Assembly: GCF_900115045.1 (NCBI RefSeq)
Contig: NZ_FOVC01000002.1
Coordinates: 310,001 to 374,000, forward strand
Reading direction: 5' to 3'
Length of the DNA stretch: 64,000 nt
DNA from: Izhakiella capsodis
GTDB lineage: Bacteria; Pseudomonadota; Gammaproteobacteria; Enterobacterales; Enterobacteriaceae
Part shown: positions 44,458 through 52,745 of the stretch, one piece after another
How the letters are laid out: each line of letters begins with the position of its first letter
Position numbering within the stretch: position 1 is the first letter of the stretch
Made by a program: the position numbers and the translations under genes
The notes under the pieces: generated by a model
What the model saw: only the letters and a program-made list of their open reading frames with translations
Told to the model about the DNA's origin: nothing
The model's database searches: none

Positions 44458-45415
44458 TCCTGCTGCTGCCTGATAGTAAAACGATAATGATTACGCGGCG
44501 CGTTAAGCAGTAGTCTTCATGAACTGACGGACTCCATGAGTCGTTGCCGCCAATCCCCCTATGATAACCATCGAGATGGAGCCAGCACCCCGGCTCTTCA
44601 GTGAGCAAGTGACATGACTGCTTCCCCGCAGCTGCTCAAGGCTAAAACGGCTAACAGAAAAGTGAAAATTACCCTCAATACGCTTTGCACCAAGGCTGAG
44701 CAGCGGGACATCACAGCGCAGGCCATTTTCGCTCGGGAACACATTAGGCGTATACATCGAGTCCAGTGAACGTTGTCAGTGTGAAAAACCTGCAGCCAGT
44801 TTGCGGTCAAGATAGTTTTCTTCCGGCCCGGCCCCCAGCCAAGTGACCGACTGCGGAACCATACTTAGCTGGCAGCGCATTCCTGAACGCGCCGGTGGCG
44901 GCTGGTTGCCGGACCGAACTACGTCAACCTCAACGGTAAGAGCGCCCTGGCTATCAATAAACCAGCGCTGACGACTAAGAAAACGCGTTTTGCCCGCAGA
45001 CTGCCTGGCCTGGGTGCTGTTAATCATTATGCCGCTGCTGATTTTTTCGCTGTGGAAATGCAGCAGCTGACTTCGAAGATCGTTATATCCCGCCGCTTTC
45101 CAACGCTCCCACAGGCATCAGAATCGATATGGGACGCTTCACTGGTTCCAATATCACTATCGATCGGCGCATGAATCCAGCATCAGGCCAGGCCGTCGCT
45201 TCTGGTTGGATAATTCTGACCTGCGACCACAGCTTATCGCTTAATTCTGGTAGCTTCGTCAGCCGTACGGTAGCGCTTTGCCGTGGCGCGATGTCCTGAG
45301 CGGCTTTACCGCTTGAGAGTGGGATGCCGTTATGCTCGATCTGCCAGCACAGGCGGTCGTTGTCGCTGTGTCTTAACAGATATTTACTGCATGGCAGCCA
45401 TTCTCAGTTTTCCCT
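44454..45415 (-). pseudogene. lacZ: lacZ beta-galactosidase relic (C-terminal ~300 codons)
   Basis: Read on the minus strand in shifting frames, the sequence follows the beta-galactosidase C-terminus: KYLLRHSDNDRLCWQIEHNGIPLSSGKAAQDIAP, RWFIDSQGALTVEVDVV...MRCQLSMVPQSVTWLGAGPEENYLDR, MYTPNVFPSENGLRCDV, FHFSVSRFSLEQLRGSSH, WLHLDGYHRGIGGNDSWSPSV, and a final NHYRFTIRQQQD ending at a TAG (44454-44456). At least three frameshifts separate these blocks, and the N-terminal two thirds are gone. Its stop overlaps the end of the MFS gene. The remaining protein could not fold into an active tetramer. Confidence 0.88.
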
Positions 45416-45551
45416 CCATTACTAAGCGTTGGAACGGGGTAGCGGTCGCCAATAACAACGCTTCCACCATTTTTCATTCGGTTGGCTTGCTAAAATAGCA
45501 ATTCTGTCCTGAAATTGTATGGGGCTTATCTCAATGACAGGAAAACATGTG

Positions 45552-45857
45552 ATGAAAATGAAGATACTGGCAATGACCGCACTGTGCGCGATGATGGTAG
45601 CCGGCAGTGCTGGTGCGGCCGAGAAATCCGCCCAGCAGAAAAAAATGACGCAGTGTAATTCTATGGCGTCAACGCAATCTCTTAAAGGCGATGCCCGTAA
45701 AAGCTTTATGAGCAGCTGCCTGAAAAAGGACAGCAATATGGCTGGCATGACGCCTCAGCAAATGAAGATGAAAAGCTGCAATAATGAAGCGGGACAAAAA
45801 GCGCTTAAAGGTGATGCGCGTAAAAGCTTTATGAGTAGCTGCCTTAAGAAAAGTTAA
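45552..45857 (+). CDS. psiF: PsiF, phosphate-starvation-inducible periplasmic protein
   Basis: 101 residues from ATG 45552 (AGGA nine bases upstream). Signal peptide MKMKILAMTALCAMMVAGSAGA/AEKS, then two PsiF repeats, each with a Cys pair: MTQCNSMASTQSLKGDARKSFMSSCLKK and MKSCNNEAGQKALKGDARKSFMSSCLKK. E. coli PsiF (106 aa) has the same two-repeat layout and is induced on phosphate starvation; its role is unknown. phoA, its usual upstream partner, is absent here and a lacZ relic occupies the place. Confidence 0.93.
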   Translation: MKMKILAMTALCAMMVAGSAGAAEKSAQQKKMTQCNSMASTQSLKGDARKSFMSSCLKKDSNMAGMTPQQMKMKSCNNEAGQKALKGDARKSFMSSCLKKS

Positions 45858-46058
45858 TTTTCATGGCCTGCCACCTCGTGCAGGCCACATTTTTAATGGA
45901 TTAATGTTGTTCGCATATTATTCAGCTTATTGAGTCACCACTGGTTCGAATCACCTCATCTATCTGCGTGAATTCCTACTACACTTTATGCATTAATCGA
46001 TCATCTATCGCCAAATAACGTGCATCATTAATCTGTGCAAAATAAAGGATTTTGTTTA

Positions 46059-46970
46059 ATGGTAGCTGCCATCATTATCGGTATATTTATAATCAGTGTG
46101 ATTTATGCGCATTCCCACGGCATTGAAAAACAGAAACTCTCACGCCAGCTCTTTGATCATTCAACTTTTCTTGCACCCATTAATATGTTTATGACGGCGT
46201 TTTCCCGTCTTCCACGCAAACAACCTTATTTTGACCAGTCTGAATTCCCACAGATAAAAGATCTGGTTGCTAACTGGCAAGTGATACGCGAAGAAGCATT
46301 AAATTTGCAGGATCATATTAAAGCCTCCAGCAAAAATGACGATGCGGGTTTTAACACGTTTTTTAAGCGCGGCTGGAAGCGCTTCTATTTAAAATGGTAT
46401 GGCGAAACGCATCCTTCCGCCCGGGAGCTGTGTCCAGTCACCAGCAAACTGGTCAGCCAGATGCCGTTCATTAAGGCGGCAATGTTTGCTGAGCTGCCAC
46501 CTGGAAGCCATCTCGGCAAGCACCGGGACCCCTATGCCGGTTCGGTTCGCTTGCATCTTGGTCTGAAAACACCTAACGATGATCGCTGCTTTATTGAGGT
46601 TGATCGCCAGCGCTACAGCTGGCGTGATGGTCAGGCCGTCATCTTTGATGAGACTTTTGTACACTGGGTAGAAAATGATACCGGGGCGTCGCGACTAATT
46701 CTGATGTGTGATCTTGAGCGGCCAATGAAATGGCATTGGGCGCAGACGGTCAACCATTGGATTGGTGCAACGTTATTAGCCGCAGCCAGCTCGCCAAATA
46801 ATGAGGACGATCGCACCGGTGCGATTAACCGCATATTCAAATATGTTAATGTTGCGCGCGATGCCGGACAGACGCTAAAAAAACGCAACCGGACACTTTA
46901 TTACTGGATAAAGCACGCGATTATTACAGCAATTTTTGCTTCAATTATCATTCCCAGCGTTTTCCTTTAA
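46059..46970 (+). CDS. lpxO: LpxO, lipid A 2-hydroxylase
   Basis: 303 residues from ATG 46059 (AAAGGA about ten bases upstream), equal to the Salmonella protein's length; a GTG at 46035 is an alternative. Fe(II)/2-oxoglutarate-dependent dioxygenase anchored by an N-terminal helix (MVAAIIIGIFIISVIYAHSHG) and a C-terminal one (HAIITAIFASIIIPSVFL). Iron ligands in GKHRDPYAGSVRLHLGL (HxD) and FVHWVEND (His), 2-oxoglutarate Arg in SRLILMCDLERP. It adds a 2-hydroxyl to the secondary myristate of lipid A, altering resistance to cationic peptides. Confidence 0.93.
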   Translation: MVAAIIIGIFIISVIYAHSHGIEKQKLSRQLFDHSTFLAPINMFMTAFSRLPRKQPYFDQSEFPQIKDLVANWQVIREEALNLQDHIKASSKNDDAGFNTFFKRGWKRFYLKWYGETHPSARELCPVTSKLVSQMPFIKAAMFAELPPGSHLGKHRDPYAGSVRLHLGLKTPNDDRCFIEVDRQRYSWRDGQAVIFDETFVHWVENDTGASRLILMCDLERPMKWHWAQTVNHWIGATLLAAASSPNNEDDRTGAINRIFKYVNVARDAGQTLKKRNRTLYYWIKHAIITAIFASIIIPSVFL

Positions 46971-47049
46971 GGCCTTTTTATGCGCAGACAGCTGTCATGG
47001 CCAGGCTTCATAGCAAAGAGAAAAACAGGCGGGTAGCTGAAAGCGTGAT

Positions 47050-47095
47050 GAGGCGTAGCGATAAGCGCACCATCAGGCTCAATACGCTACGCCTC
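47050..47095. terminator. Inverted repeat between convergent lpxO and proC
   Basis: GAGGCGTAGCG (47050-47060) pairs perfectly with CGCTACGCCTC (47085-47095) around a 24-base loop. No T tract. It may be a REP-like palindrome or a bidirectional 3'-end structure. Confidence 0.6.
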
Positions 47096-47113
47096 AAGGT
47101 CAGCCGTCATGTA

Positions 47114-47923
47114 TTAATCACGGCTCATGGTTTCAGATCTCGCCATACAATGCTGCATAGACTCTATCACCGCTGAGCGAAAGCCTTTATCTTCAAGCTT
47201 TCTCACCGCCTCAATAGTGGTGCCGCCCGGAGAGCAGACCATATCTTTAAGTGCTGCCGGATGTTTACCGCTTTCCAGTACCATCTCAGCGGCACCTTTC
47301 ACCGCCTGTGCCGCGAAATGGTAGGCTTGCGCACGTGGCAGGCCCCCAAGCACGGCCGCGTCGGCCATCGCTTCAATCAGAATAAAAACGTAAGCTGGCG
47401 CTGAACCACTGGCCGCTACAACGGCGTGAATCTGATATTCTGGTACTACGGCGGCTTTGCCAAAACTGTTGAAAATTTCCTGCACCAGCTGTATTTCAGC
47501 CTTGCTGACCTGTGCATTCGGTGTTATCGAGGTCATACCTTCACCTACCAGCGAGGGTGTATTCGGCATAGCCCGCACTATTTTTTGCCCATCGCCCAGC
47601 ACAGAAGCCAGGCTCGCAATCGTGACTCCCGCTGCAATCGAAATAAACAGCGCGTCGGGCTTGATACTGGAAGCCAGATCGCTGATTACTGACAGCATCA
47701 CATTAGGTTTCACCGCGCCTATCAGAATATCAGCCTCTGCTGCCACCTGGTTTGCGCTGTTACCCGGTGTGATGCCGAACTTTTCCTGCATCTCCTGGTT
47801 AGTCGCCGCCTTACGGTCAAACACCAAAATATTTTTGGACTCAAAGCATCCGCTGTTTACCAGGCCGGCAATGATCGCCTTTGACATGTTGCCGCAGCCA
47901 ATAAAACCGATTTTCTTTTCCAT
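47114..47923 (-). CDS. proC: ProC, pyrroline-5-carboxylate reductase
   Basis: 269 residues from ATG 47923, exactly the E. coli length; an upstream in-frame start at 48022 would add 33 residues unlike the family. Last step of proline synthesis. Rossmann motif KIGFIGCGNMSKAIIAGL at the N-terminus, AVKPNVMLSV, MPNTPSLVGEGMTSITPN, and the C-terminal signature KDMVCSPGGTTIEAVRKLEDKGFRSAV. Convergent with lpxO, divergent from yaiI as in E. coli. Confidence 0.96.
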   Translation of the reverse strand: MEKKIGFIGCGNMSKAIIAGLVNSGCFESKNILVFDRKAATNQEMQEKFGITPGNSANQVAAEADILIGAVKPNVMLSVISDLASSIKPDALFISIAAGVTIASLASVLGDGQKIVRAMPNTPSLVGEGMTSITPNAQVSKAEIQLVQEIFNSFGKAAVVPEYQIHAVVAASGSAPAYVFILIEAMADAAVLGGLPRAQAYHFAAQAVKGAAEMVLESGKHPAALKDMVCSPGGTTIEAVRKLEDKGFRSAVIESMQHCMARSETMSRD

Positions 47924-48203
47924 TAGGGTGCTCTCTGTGATTCGCAATATCCTCTGACAGCTTACGTCATTCTGTGTTGGATGCCAGTGTTGGCTGAGCT
48001 TGGTAGCAGAACGTTTCGTCATGGATGGGCTTATCGCACAGGTGCCTGGCTAAGGCGGGATTATGCCGGTATGCTTTGGCTCGGCCTTCATTTTCAATCG
48101 GAAAAAGTTTCAGAGGTTAAGATTGGCAGATTAAATTTGCCATTCTGCAAAAGCCCGACAAAAACTTCATGATGATTCACCAGCACGCACTAAAGGAAAT
48201 GCT

Positions 48204-48650
48204 ATGTTTATCTGGGTTGATGCTGATGCCTGCCCTAAGGTAATTAAAGAAGTGTTGTATCGCGCAGCCGATCGTGAGCAGGTTGTTGTAACCTTTGTCG
48301 CCAATCAGCCGCTGACGGTGCCTGCGTCGCGCTTTTTACGGACGCTGCGCGTAGCCTCCGGTTTTGACGTGGCAGATAATGAAATCGTTCGCCGGGTTGC
48401 GTCAGGTGATCTGGTGATAACCGCCGATATTCCGCTTGCCGCTGAAGTTATTGAAAAAGGTGCGGTTGCGCTCAACCCGCGAGGTGAGCGCTACAGCGAA
48501 GCCACCATCAGGGAGCGCCTGACGATGCGTGATTTTATGGACACCCTGCGAGCCAGTGGCATCCAGACTGGTGGCCCTGCCTCGCTGAGCCAGCGAGATC
48601 GACAACTGTTTGCATCAGGGCTTGGCGATTGGCTTCGTCAGCGACGCTGA
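48204..48650 (+). CDS. yaiI: YaiI, UPF0178 family protein
   Basis: 148 residues of the UPF0178 family (WVDADACPKVIKEVLYRAADREQVVVTFVANQPL, VRRVASGDLVITADIPLAAEVIEKGAVALNPRGERYSEATI, GGPASLSQRDRQLFASGLGDWL). PIN-like fold with conserved acidic residues suggests a nuclease, but activity is not shown. Good GGAA site before the ATG. Divergent from proC as in E. coli. Confidence 0.94.
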   Translation: MFIWVDADACPKVIKEVLYRAADREQVVVTFVANQPLTVPASRFLRTLRVASGFDVADNEIVRRVASGDLVITADIPLAAEVIEKGAVALNPRGERYSEATIRERLTMRDFMDTLRASGIQTGGPASLSQRDRQLFASGLGDWLRQRR

Positions 48651-48662
48651 TGTTACAGGACG

Positions 48663-49220
48663 TCAGGGGATAGCACTCGAAACGGTCGTCGAGCAGGGGA
48701 TAGCTGCGGGCGTTTCGAGTTCAAAGTGCCACCACTCGTAAGCTATACGCACAAAGCCAGCACCAAACATAATCGCATTCAGCAACAAACGATTCCGTTG
48801 AGTCTGAACCGGGACATCGATGTGATATGAATGCGAAATATCACGCATATCATCATAACCAGACCCCATATCCAGTATTGCGCCCGACTCATCGAACAAG
48901 GTTAAATTAACGACTGTACCGCGGCTGTGGTTGGAACCAACGTTAACCGGAACGACAAACCCTGGATCAGGGCAAAAGCGCCAGAGGTGGGCTTGTGCCT
49001 GCATTGGACGATAAGCGTCATAGATCAGCAGGGTGAAGCCGGCGAGACGGGCGATTTATGCGTCCCGAAAGCGTTTTTCTACGGCGTCTGCATGCAGCAT
49101 GGCGCGTGGATGGCGGTAAATCGGCTTGCCAGTAATATTATCGTCGCTGGCATATTTCAAGTTGATACGGGCGTCGGATACGCGTTGACTGGTATCGGCC
49201 AGTTGAGTTTGAAGTGGCAT
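48663..49220 (-). pseudogene. ddpX: ddpX-type D-Ala-D-Ala dipeptidase, interrupted
   Basis: A single frame from ATG 49220 reads as a VanX/DdpX-type zinc D,D-dipeptidase: INLKYASDDNITGKPIYRHPRAMLHADAVE, then an in-frame TAA at 49056-49058, then ARLAGFTLLIYDAYRPMQAQAHLWRFCPDP, VGSNHSRGTVVNLTLFDESGAILDMGSGYDDM, and YEWWHFE. Apart from the nonsense codon, the zinc-ligand Asp of the SxHxxGxAxD motif is Asn here (SRGTVVNLT), so activity was probably lost independently. The family recycles or scavenges D-Ala-D-Ala from peptidoglycan. Confidence 0.85.
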
Positions 49221-49505
49221 GCGTTTTTCCTGTGTTCATTTGCGGATTTTTACCTTATTTGGCCGCTGATGCGAGTAAATCAGCCATGCTCAACAGCGTG
49301 GCATTTTTAACGGCTCAGTCATTCATCCTTACGTTAACCCTTATTTCTCTTTACGGCTTTAGTTAAGACGAATATCCGGGCGATTTTTCGGCCCCGATCG
49401 CGCCTGTTTTTGCAACTCATAATACAGCGCATTTTCTTTCGATTCGCGCGCGTAAAAATTTTATCAGCGACTGGTTTTTCACCGTAAGTCAGTCATGATA
49501 ACGCC

Positions 49506-49976
49506 ATGAAAAAATTACGCTGTGGCGGATTTACCCTACCGGAGATGATGATAGTGATGCTGATAACCAGCCTGATTGCGACTGGCACCGTACAAGGATG
49601 GCAAGGTTGGCAGCAGCAGTGGCATCTCCAGGACAGTGCCAGTCAATTGCGGCAGTTTCTGCTCCGCCTGCGCTCAACCGCAAGCTGGCAAAATAGCGAC
49701 TGGCTCATTAAACGGTGTACACGGACGTGCCAGGGAGCCAGTTGGTGCCTGCAAGGCAGTAGAGCCAGCCATGCAAGCGAAATTTTGCGTTTTTGCGCGC
49801 CCTGGAGAGGCGTTCACCTGTTGACGGTAACCGAGGGCGTCGGTTTTTATGGCCGTCGTGACGTGGCACGTCCAGGAAGCTTCGTACTGCAAAACACCGC
49901 CGGTTCGCTACGTGTAGTCGTGGCTTCCAGGGGGAGAATCCGGATCTGTGCTGTCGGTGATAAAACGTGCGACTGA
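49506..49976 (+). CDS. ppdA: PpdA, prepilin-peptidase-dependent minor pseudopilin
   Basis: 156 residues (E. coli 156). Prepilin leader MKKLRCGG/FTLPEMMIVMLITS with Phe at +1 and Glu at +5, a type IVa/GspH-like subunit. First gene of the ppdA-ppdB-ygdB-ppdC set downstream of thyA in E. coli, encoding minor pilins of a rarely expressed type IV pilus/T2S-like system. Overlaps ppdB by 10 bp. Its leader class differs from the IVb pilins of the AT-rich cluster, so it belongs to a different system. Confidence 0.9.
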   Translation: MKKLRCGGFTLPEMMIVMLITSLIATGTVQGWQGWQQQWHLQDSASQLRQFLLRLRSTASWQNSDWLIKRCTRTCQGASWCLQGSRASHASEILRFCAPWRGVHLLTVTEGVGFYGRRDVARPGSFVLQNTAGSLRVVVASRGRIRICAVGDKTCD

Positions 49977-50533
49977 TAAATCAGCGCGGCTTTACACTGA
50001 TTGAAATGCTGGTTGCCTTGCTGCTGCTGGCTATTTTATTTCCGATTGCCGGGCGATTTTTATCGTCAATGACGACCAATAATTTGCGACAAGCCATGCT
50101 GGCACAGCTGCACGATGAAGGCTACTACCTCGCCTTTTCATTGGAAAAGGCTATTCGTCGCGCGGGATATTGTCATGGTAGGTGCGTTGGCTCCGGAGTG
50201 CTCCTCAACACACCGCAATGCTTGCTGATACGTTGGGATGAAAACAGCAACGGCAGATGGGAACCTCCTTCATCGCCCAACAGTGACTATTACGGCTACC
50301 GACTGCGAGACGGAAACCTGGAGACGCAGCGCGGGGTTAATGACTGTAACGGCAGCGGCTGGGAAAAAATGAACGATCCGCACAATGTGCGGATATCCGC
50401 GTTTAATTTGGCAGCAACAGGCGAAGTACTCAGGTTCAGCTTCAGAATGCACTCATTGCGATGGCCCGCGCTTGACGTCCGAGTTGAACGGTGGGTAGCC
50501 AGGGAGAATAGCGATGTTACGACAAATGGGTAG
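49967..50533 (+). CDS. ppdB: PpdB, minor pseudopilin
   Basis: 188 residues (E. coli 187). GTG start. Prepilin leader MRLINQRG/FTLIEMLVALLLLAILFPIAGRFL; GspJ/PilW-like. Cys residues in AGYCHGRCVGSG and DCNGSGW. Overlaps both neighbours (ppdA by 10 bp, ygdB by 20 bp), a tightly coupled operon. Confidence 0.9.
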   Translation: MRLINQRGFTLIEMLVALLLLAILFPIAGRFLSSMTTNNLRQAMLAQLHDEGYYLAFSLEKAIRRAGYCHGRCVGSGVLLNTPQCLLIRWDENSNGRWEPPSSPNSDYYGYRLRDGNLETQRGVNDCNGSGWEKMNDPHNVRISAFNLAATGEVLRFSFRMHSLRWPALDVRVERWVARENSDVTTNG

Positions 50534-50921
50534 CAGTGCCCTTGGTATGGTGATGATACTGGCACTGGCGGCGGTACTGGTAATGCAAAGTAATCTGCAA
50601 CAGCTTTCCTCCGGTTGGTTCAACGTTGCCGGCGAGCAGCGCTTTATACGTCAACAGGTGGCGGCCAGCTCGGCACTGGCATGGGGGCTCCGCCGTCCGT
50701 GGCTGGTAGCGGCCGGCTGGCATTGCCAGTTCTATCCTCGCTTCTCCTGGCGCGCTTGCCTGCGAATGGAAGATGAAGGTGAGGAAGGGGTAATGCGGGG
50801 AGACAGTGGCACGGGTTCGCTCAGCGTCTGGCGTTGGGTTGAGCTGCGTCAGGGAGAGCTCCGCGCGCATTCGCGGGGCTGGATCGATTATTGTCCCCTG
50901 GAGCAGGATTGTCAGCCGTGA
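50514..50921 (+). CDS. ygdB: YgdB, PilX-like protein of the ppd operon
   Basis: 135 residues (E. coli 135). N-terminal hydrophobic helix GSSALGMVMILALAAVLVMQ without a full prepilin Glu, as in E. coli YgdB (GspK/PilX position). Ends with a Cys pair (YCPLEQDC). Overlaps ppdB and, by GTGA, ppdC. Confidence 0.85.
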   Translation: MLRQMGSSALGMVMILALAAVLVMQSNLQQLSSGWFNVAGEQRFIRQQVAASSALAWGLRRPWLVAAGWHCQFYPRFSWRACLRMEDEGEEGVMRGDSGTGSLSVWRWVELRQGELRAHSRGWIDYCPLEQDCQP

Positions 50922-51283
50922 GTCATTCTCAGCATGGTTTCAGCCTGCCGGAGATGCTGCTAGCGCTACTATTAATGAATATCATCCTTTGCGCATTACT
51001 ACATGGGCAGCAGGCGATCAGTCAGGGATTCGTGGGACAATGGCAGCAGCGGGAGCGCTGGCAGTCGCTGCGTCAGGGGGTACAGGGGTTGCCCGCTGGC
51101 GAGTACAATATTCATCTGCAACTTCACCCAGGACCGCAAGGTTGTCAGTTAATTGAGGCTTCGCTTCCCGGGCAGCAAAAAAAAACTCACCTCAATCAGC
51201 TGGTTTGCGACAAACTAACAGCGCGCAAAGTAAATACCAAGGAGGCTTCTCTGCCCGACCTGCCCTCGATATACTCGGGTTAA
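50918..51283 (+). CDS. ppdC: PpdC, minor pseudopilin
   Basis: 121 residues from GTG 50918, which overlaps the ygdB stop as GTGA and is preceded by AGGA; an in-frame TTG at 50891 is the alternative. Prepilin leader MSHSQHG/FSLPEMLLALLLMNIIL with Glu at +5; GspI/PilV-like. Last gene of the operon before an nfeD-type gene that E. coli does not have here. Confidence 0.82.
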   Translation: MSHSQHGFSLPEMLLALLLMNIILCALLHGQQAISQGFVGQWQQRERWQSLRQGVQGLPAGEYNIHLQLHPGPQGCQLIEASLPGQQKKTHLNQLVCDKLTARKVNTKEASLPDLPSIYSG

Positions 51284-51308
51284 AAGCAGAAGCATGTCGG
51301 AGGGGTAA

Positions 51309-51782
51309 ATGGAGGTAAGCATTGTCTGGTGGGCATGGATTATTGTCAGCGGGCTATTTTTGCTCATTGAGCTAATGACCACGACCTTTTTTGGCCTGTG
51401 GATGGCCATTGCGGCTCTGGTGCCTGCATTTGTTGCTTTAATCTGGCCAGACATGAGCATTGAATGGCAGTTGACGCTGTGGATTATTGCCATGCTGCTA
51501 TGTAGTTGGTTATGGGCACGCTACAACAGGAGGCACCATATTTCTGAGACCGTAGAGGATTCATTACCTGGTCAAATTGGCGTGCTGGCACGTGGGTGCT
51601 CATCAACTCAACAGGGATTACTGTTATTACAAAAACCCGTCATGGGTGCCAGTGAATGGCGCTGCATTTCTGATGAATCTCTACTGGCTGATGCCCGGGT
51701 GGTGGTAACAGAACAGCTCGAACAACATTTGGTGCGCGTAGAGCGCGTACAATCATTACATCAACAGGGTGGGGGTGTGTAA
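51309..51782 (+). CDS. NfeD-family membrane protein (YbbK-like)
   Basis: 157 residues: three closely spaced membrane segments (IIVSGLFLLIELMTTTFFGLWMAIAALVPAFVALIW and LTLWIIAMLLCSWLWARY) followed by a soluble OB-fold-like domain (GQIGVLARGCSSTQQGLLLLQKPVMGASEWRCIS...ARVVVTEQLEQHLVRV). Members pair with a stomatin and help organise membrane microdomains. The stop codon overlaps the start of the stomatin gene (TAATG), so they are cotranscribed. In E. coli the ybbK-qmcA pair is far from recC. Confidence 0.82.
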   Translation: MEVSIVWWAWIIVSGLFLLIELMTTTFFGLWMAIAALVPAFVALIWPDMSIEWQLTLWIIAMLLCSWLWARYNRRHHISETVEDSLPGQIGVLARGCSSTQQGLLLLQKPVMGASEWRCISDESLLADARVVVTEQLEQHLVRVERVQSLHQQGGGV

Positions 51783-52723
51783 TGCAGGCCGGATTATTTG
51801 CTATCGTCATTTTATTAATCGTAGTGCTGGTTACGCTGTTTAAGTGTGTGCGTATCGTACCGCAGGGACAGCAATGGATCGTTGAACGTTTAGGAAAGTA
51901 TCGTGTCACTTTAAGCGCGGGGCTGAATATACTCATTCCCTATATCGATAACGTTGCTTATAAGCTTTCAACCAAAGATCAGATGTTTGACATCCCGACT
52001 CAGGAAGTGATTACTCGCGATAACGCGGTAGTCAGTGTTAATGCAATTTGCTTTGTGAAAATAGCCGATCCGCAAAAAGCGGCCTATGGTGTGGAAAATT
52101 TTGAGTTAGCAACGGTCAACCTTGGGATGACCTCGCTACGTGCCACTATCGGCAAAATGGATTTGGATGAAAGCCTCTCTTCACGCGATGTTATTAAAGG
52201 TGAACTGCTGATGGCGATGGCCGATCAAATGACTGACTGGGGGTTGATCGTTCGTTCGATAGAGATTCAGGACATCAATCCGTCCTCTTCGATGCAAGTC
52301 GCGATGGAGCAACAGGCCGCAGCAGAGCGAGAGAGAAAAGCGATTGAAACGCGCGCGGCAGGTAAAAAACGTGCGGCGATCCTTGAAGCTGAAGGTGTGA
52401 AGCAATCGACTATTCTAAAGGCCGAAGCGGATCAGGAAGCGGCTATTCGCCAGGCTGCAGCGGCCATCTCTCTTGCGGAAGGCACCAAACATGCCAATCA
52501 GCTGCTTGCTGACAGCGTTAGCATGTCTGGTGGACAGGAGGCTTTAAATTATCAGCTAGCTACCCGCTACGTAGATGCACTTTCGGCGCTATCATCCAGC
52601 AATAACAGTAAGATCATTGCGATGCCAGCCGACCTGGCGAAGTCTGTTGGTGGCCTGGTCAACGCCGGCGTTGCTCTTGGTGTCGGATCTGACCTAGCTG
52701 TGCAGCAGCCAGCGCAAAAATAA
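51782..52723 (+). CDS. Stomatin/SPFH protein, QmcA-like paraslipin
   Basis: 313 residues. N-terminal membrane anchor (LFAIVILLIVVLVTLFKC), SPFH/Band 7 domain (RIVPQGQQWIVERLGKYRVTLSAGLNILIPYIDNVAYKLSTKDQMFDIPTQEVITRDNAVV..., about 20-180), then an Ala/Glu-rich coiled coil (EQQAAAERERKAIETRAAGKKRAAILEAEGVKQSTILKAEADQEAA) and a conserved oligomerisation tail. It resembles E. coli QmcA (305 aa) but is diverged enough to be a paralogue, so no symbol is given. Likely scaffold for FtsH or membrane quality control. 22 bp before recC. Confidence 0.85.
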   Translation: MQAGLFAIVILLIVVLVTLFKCVRIVPQGQQWIVERLGKYRVTLSAGLNILIPYIDNVAYKLSTKDQMFDIPTQEVITRDNAVVSVNAICFVKIADPQKAAYGVENFELATVNLGMTSLRATIGKMDLDESLSSRDVIKGELLMAMADQMTDWGLIVRSIEIQDINPSSSMQVAMEQQAAAERERKAIETRAAGKKRAAILEAEGVKQSTILKAEADQEAAIRQAAAAISLAEGTKHANQLLADSVSMSGGQEALNYQLATRYVDALSALSSSNNSKIIAMPADLAKSVGGLVNAGVALGVGSDLAVQQPAQK

Positions 52724-52745
52724 CCAAGTCGATACGGGAAAAGGC

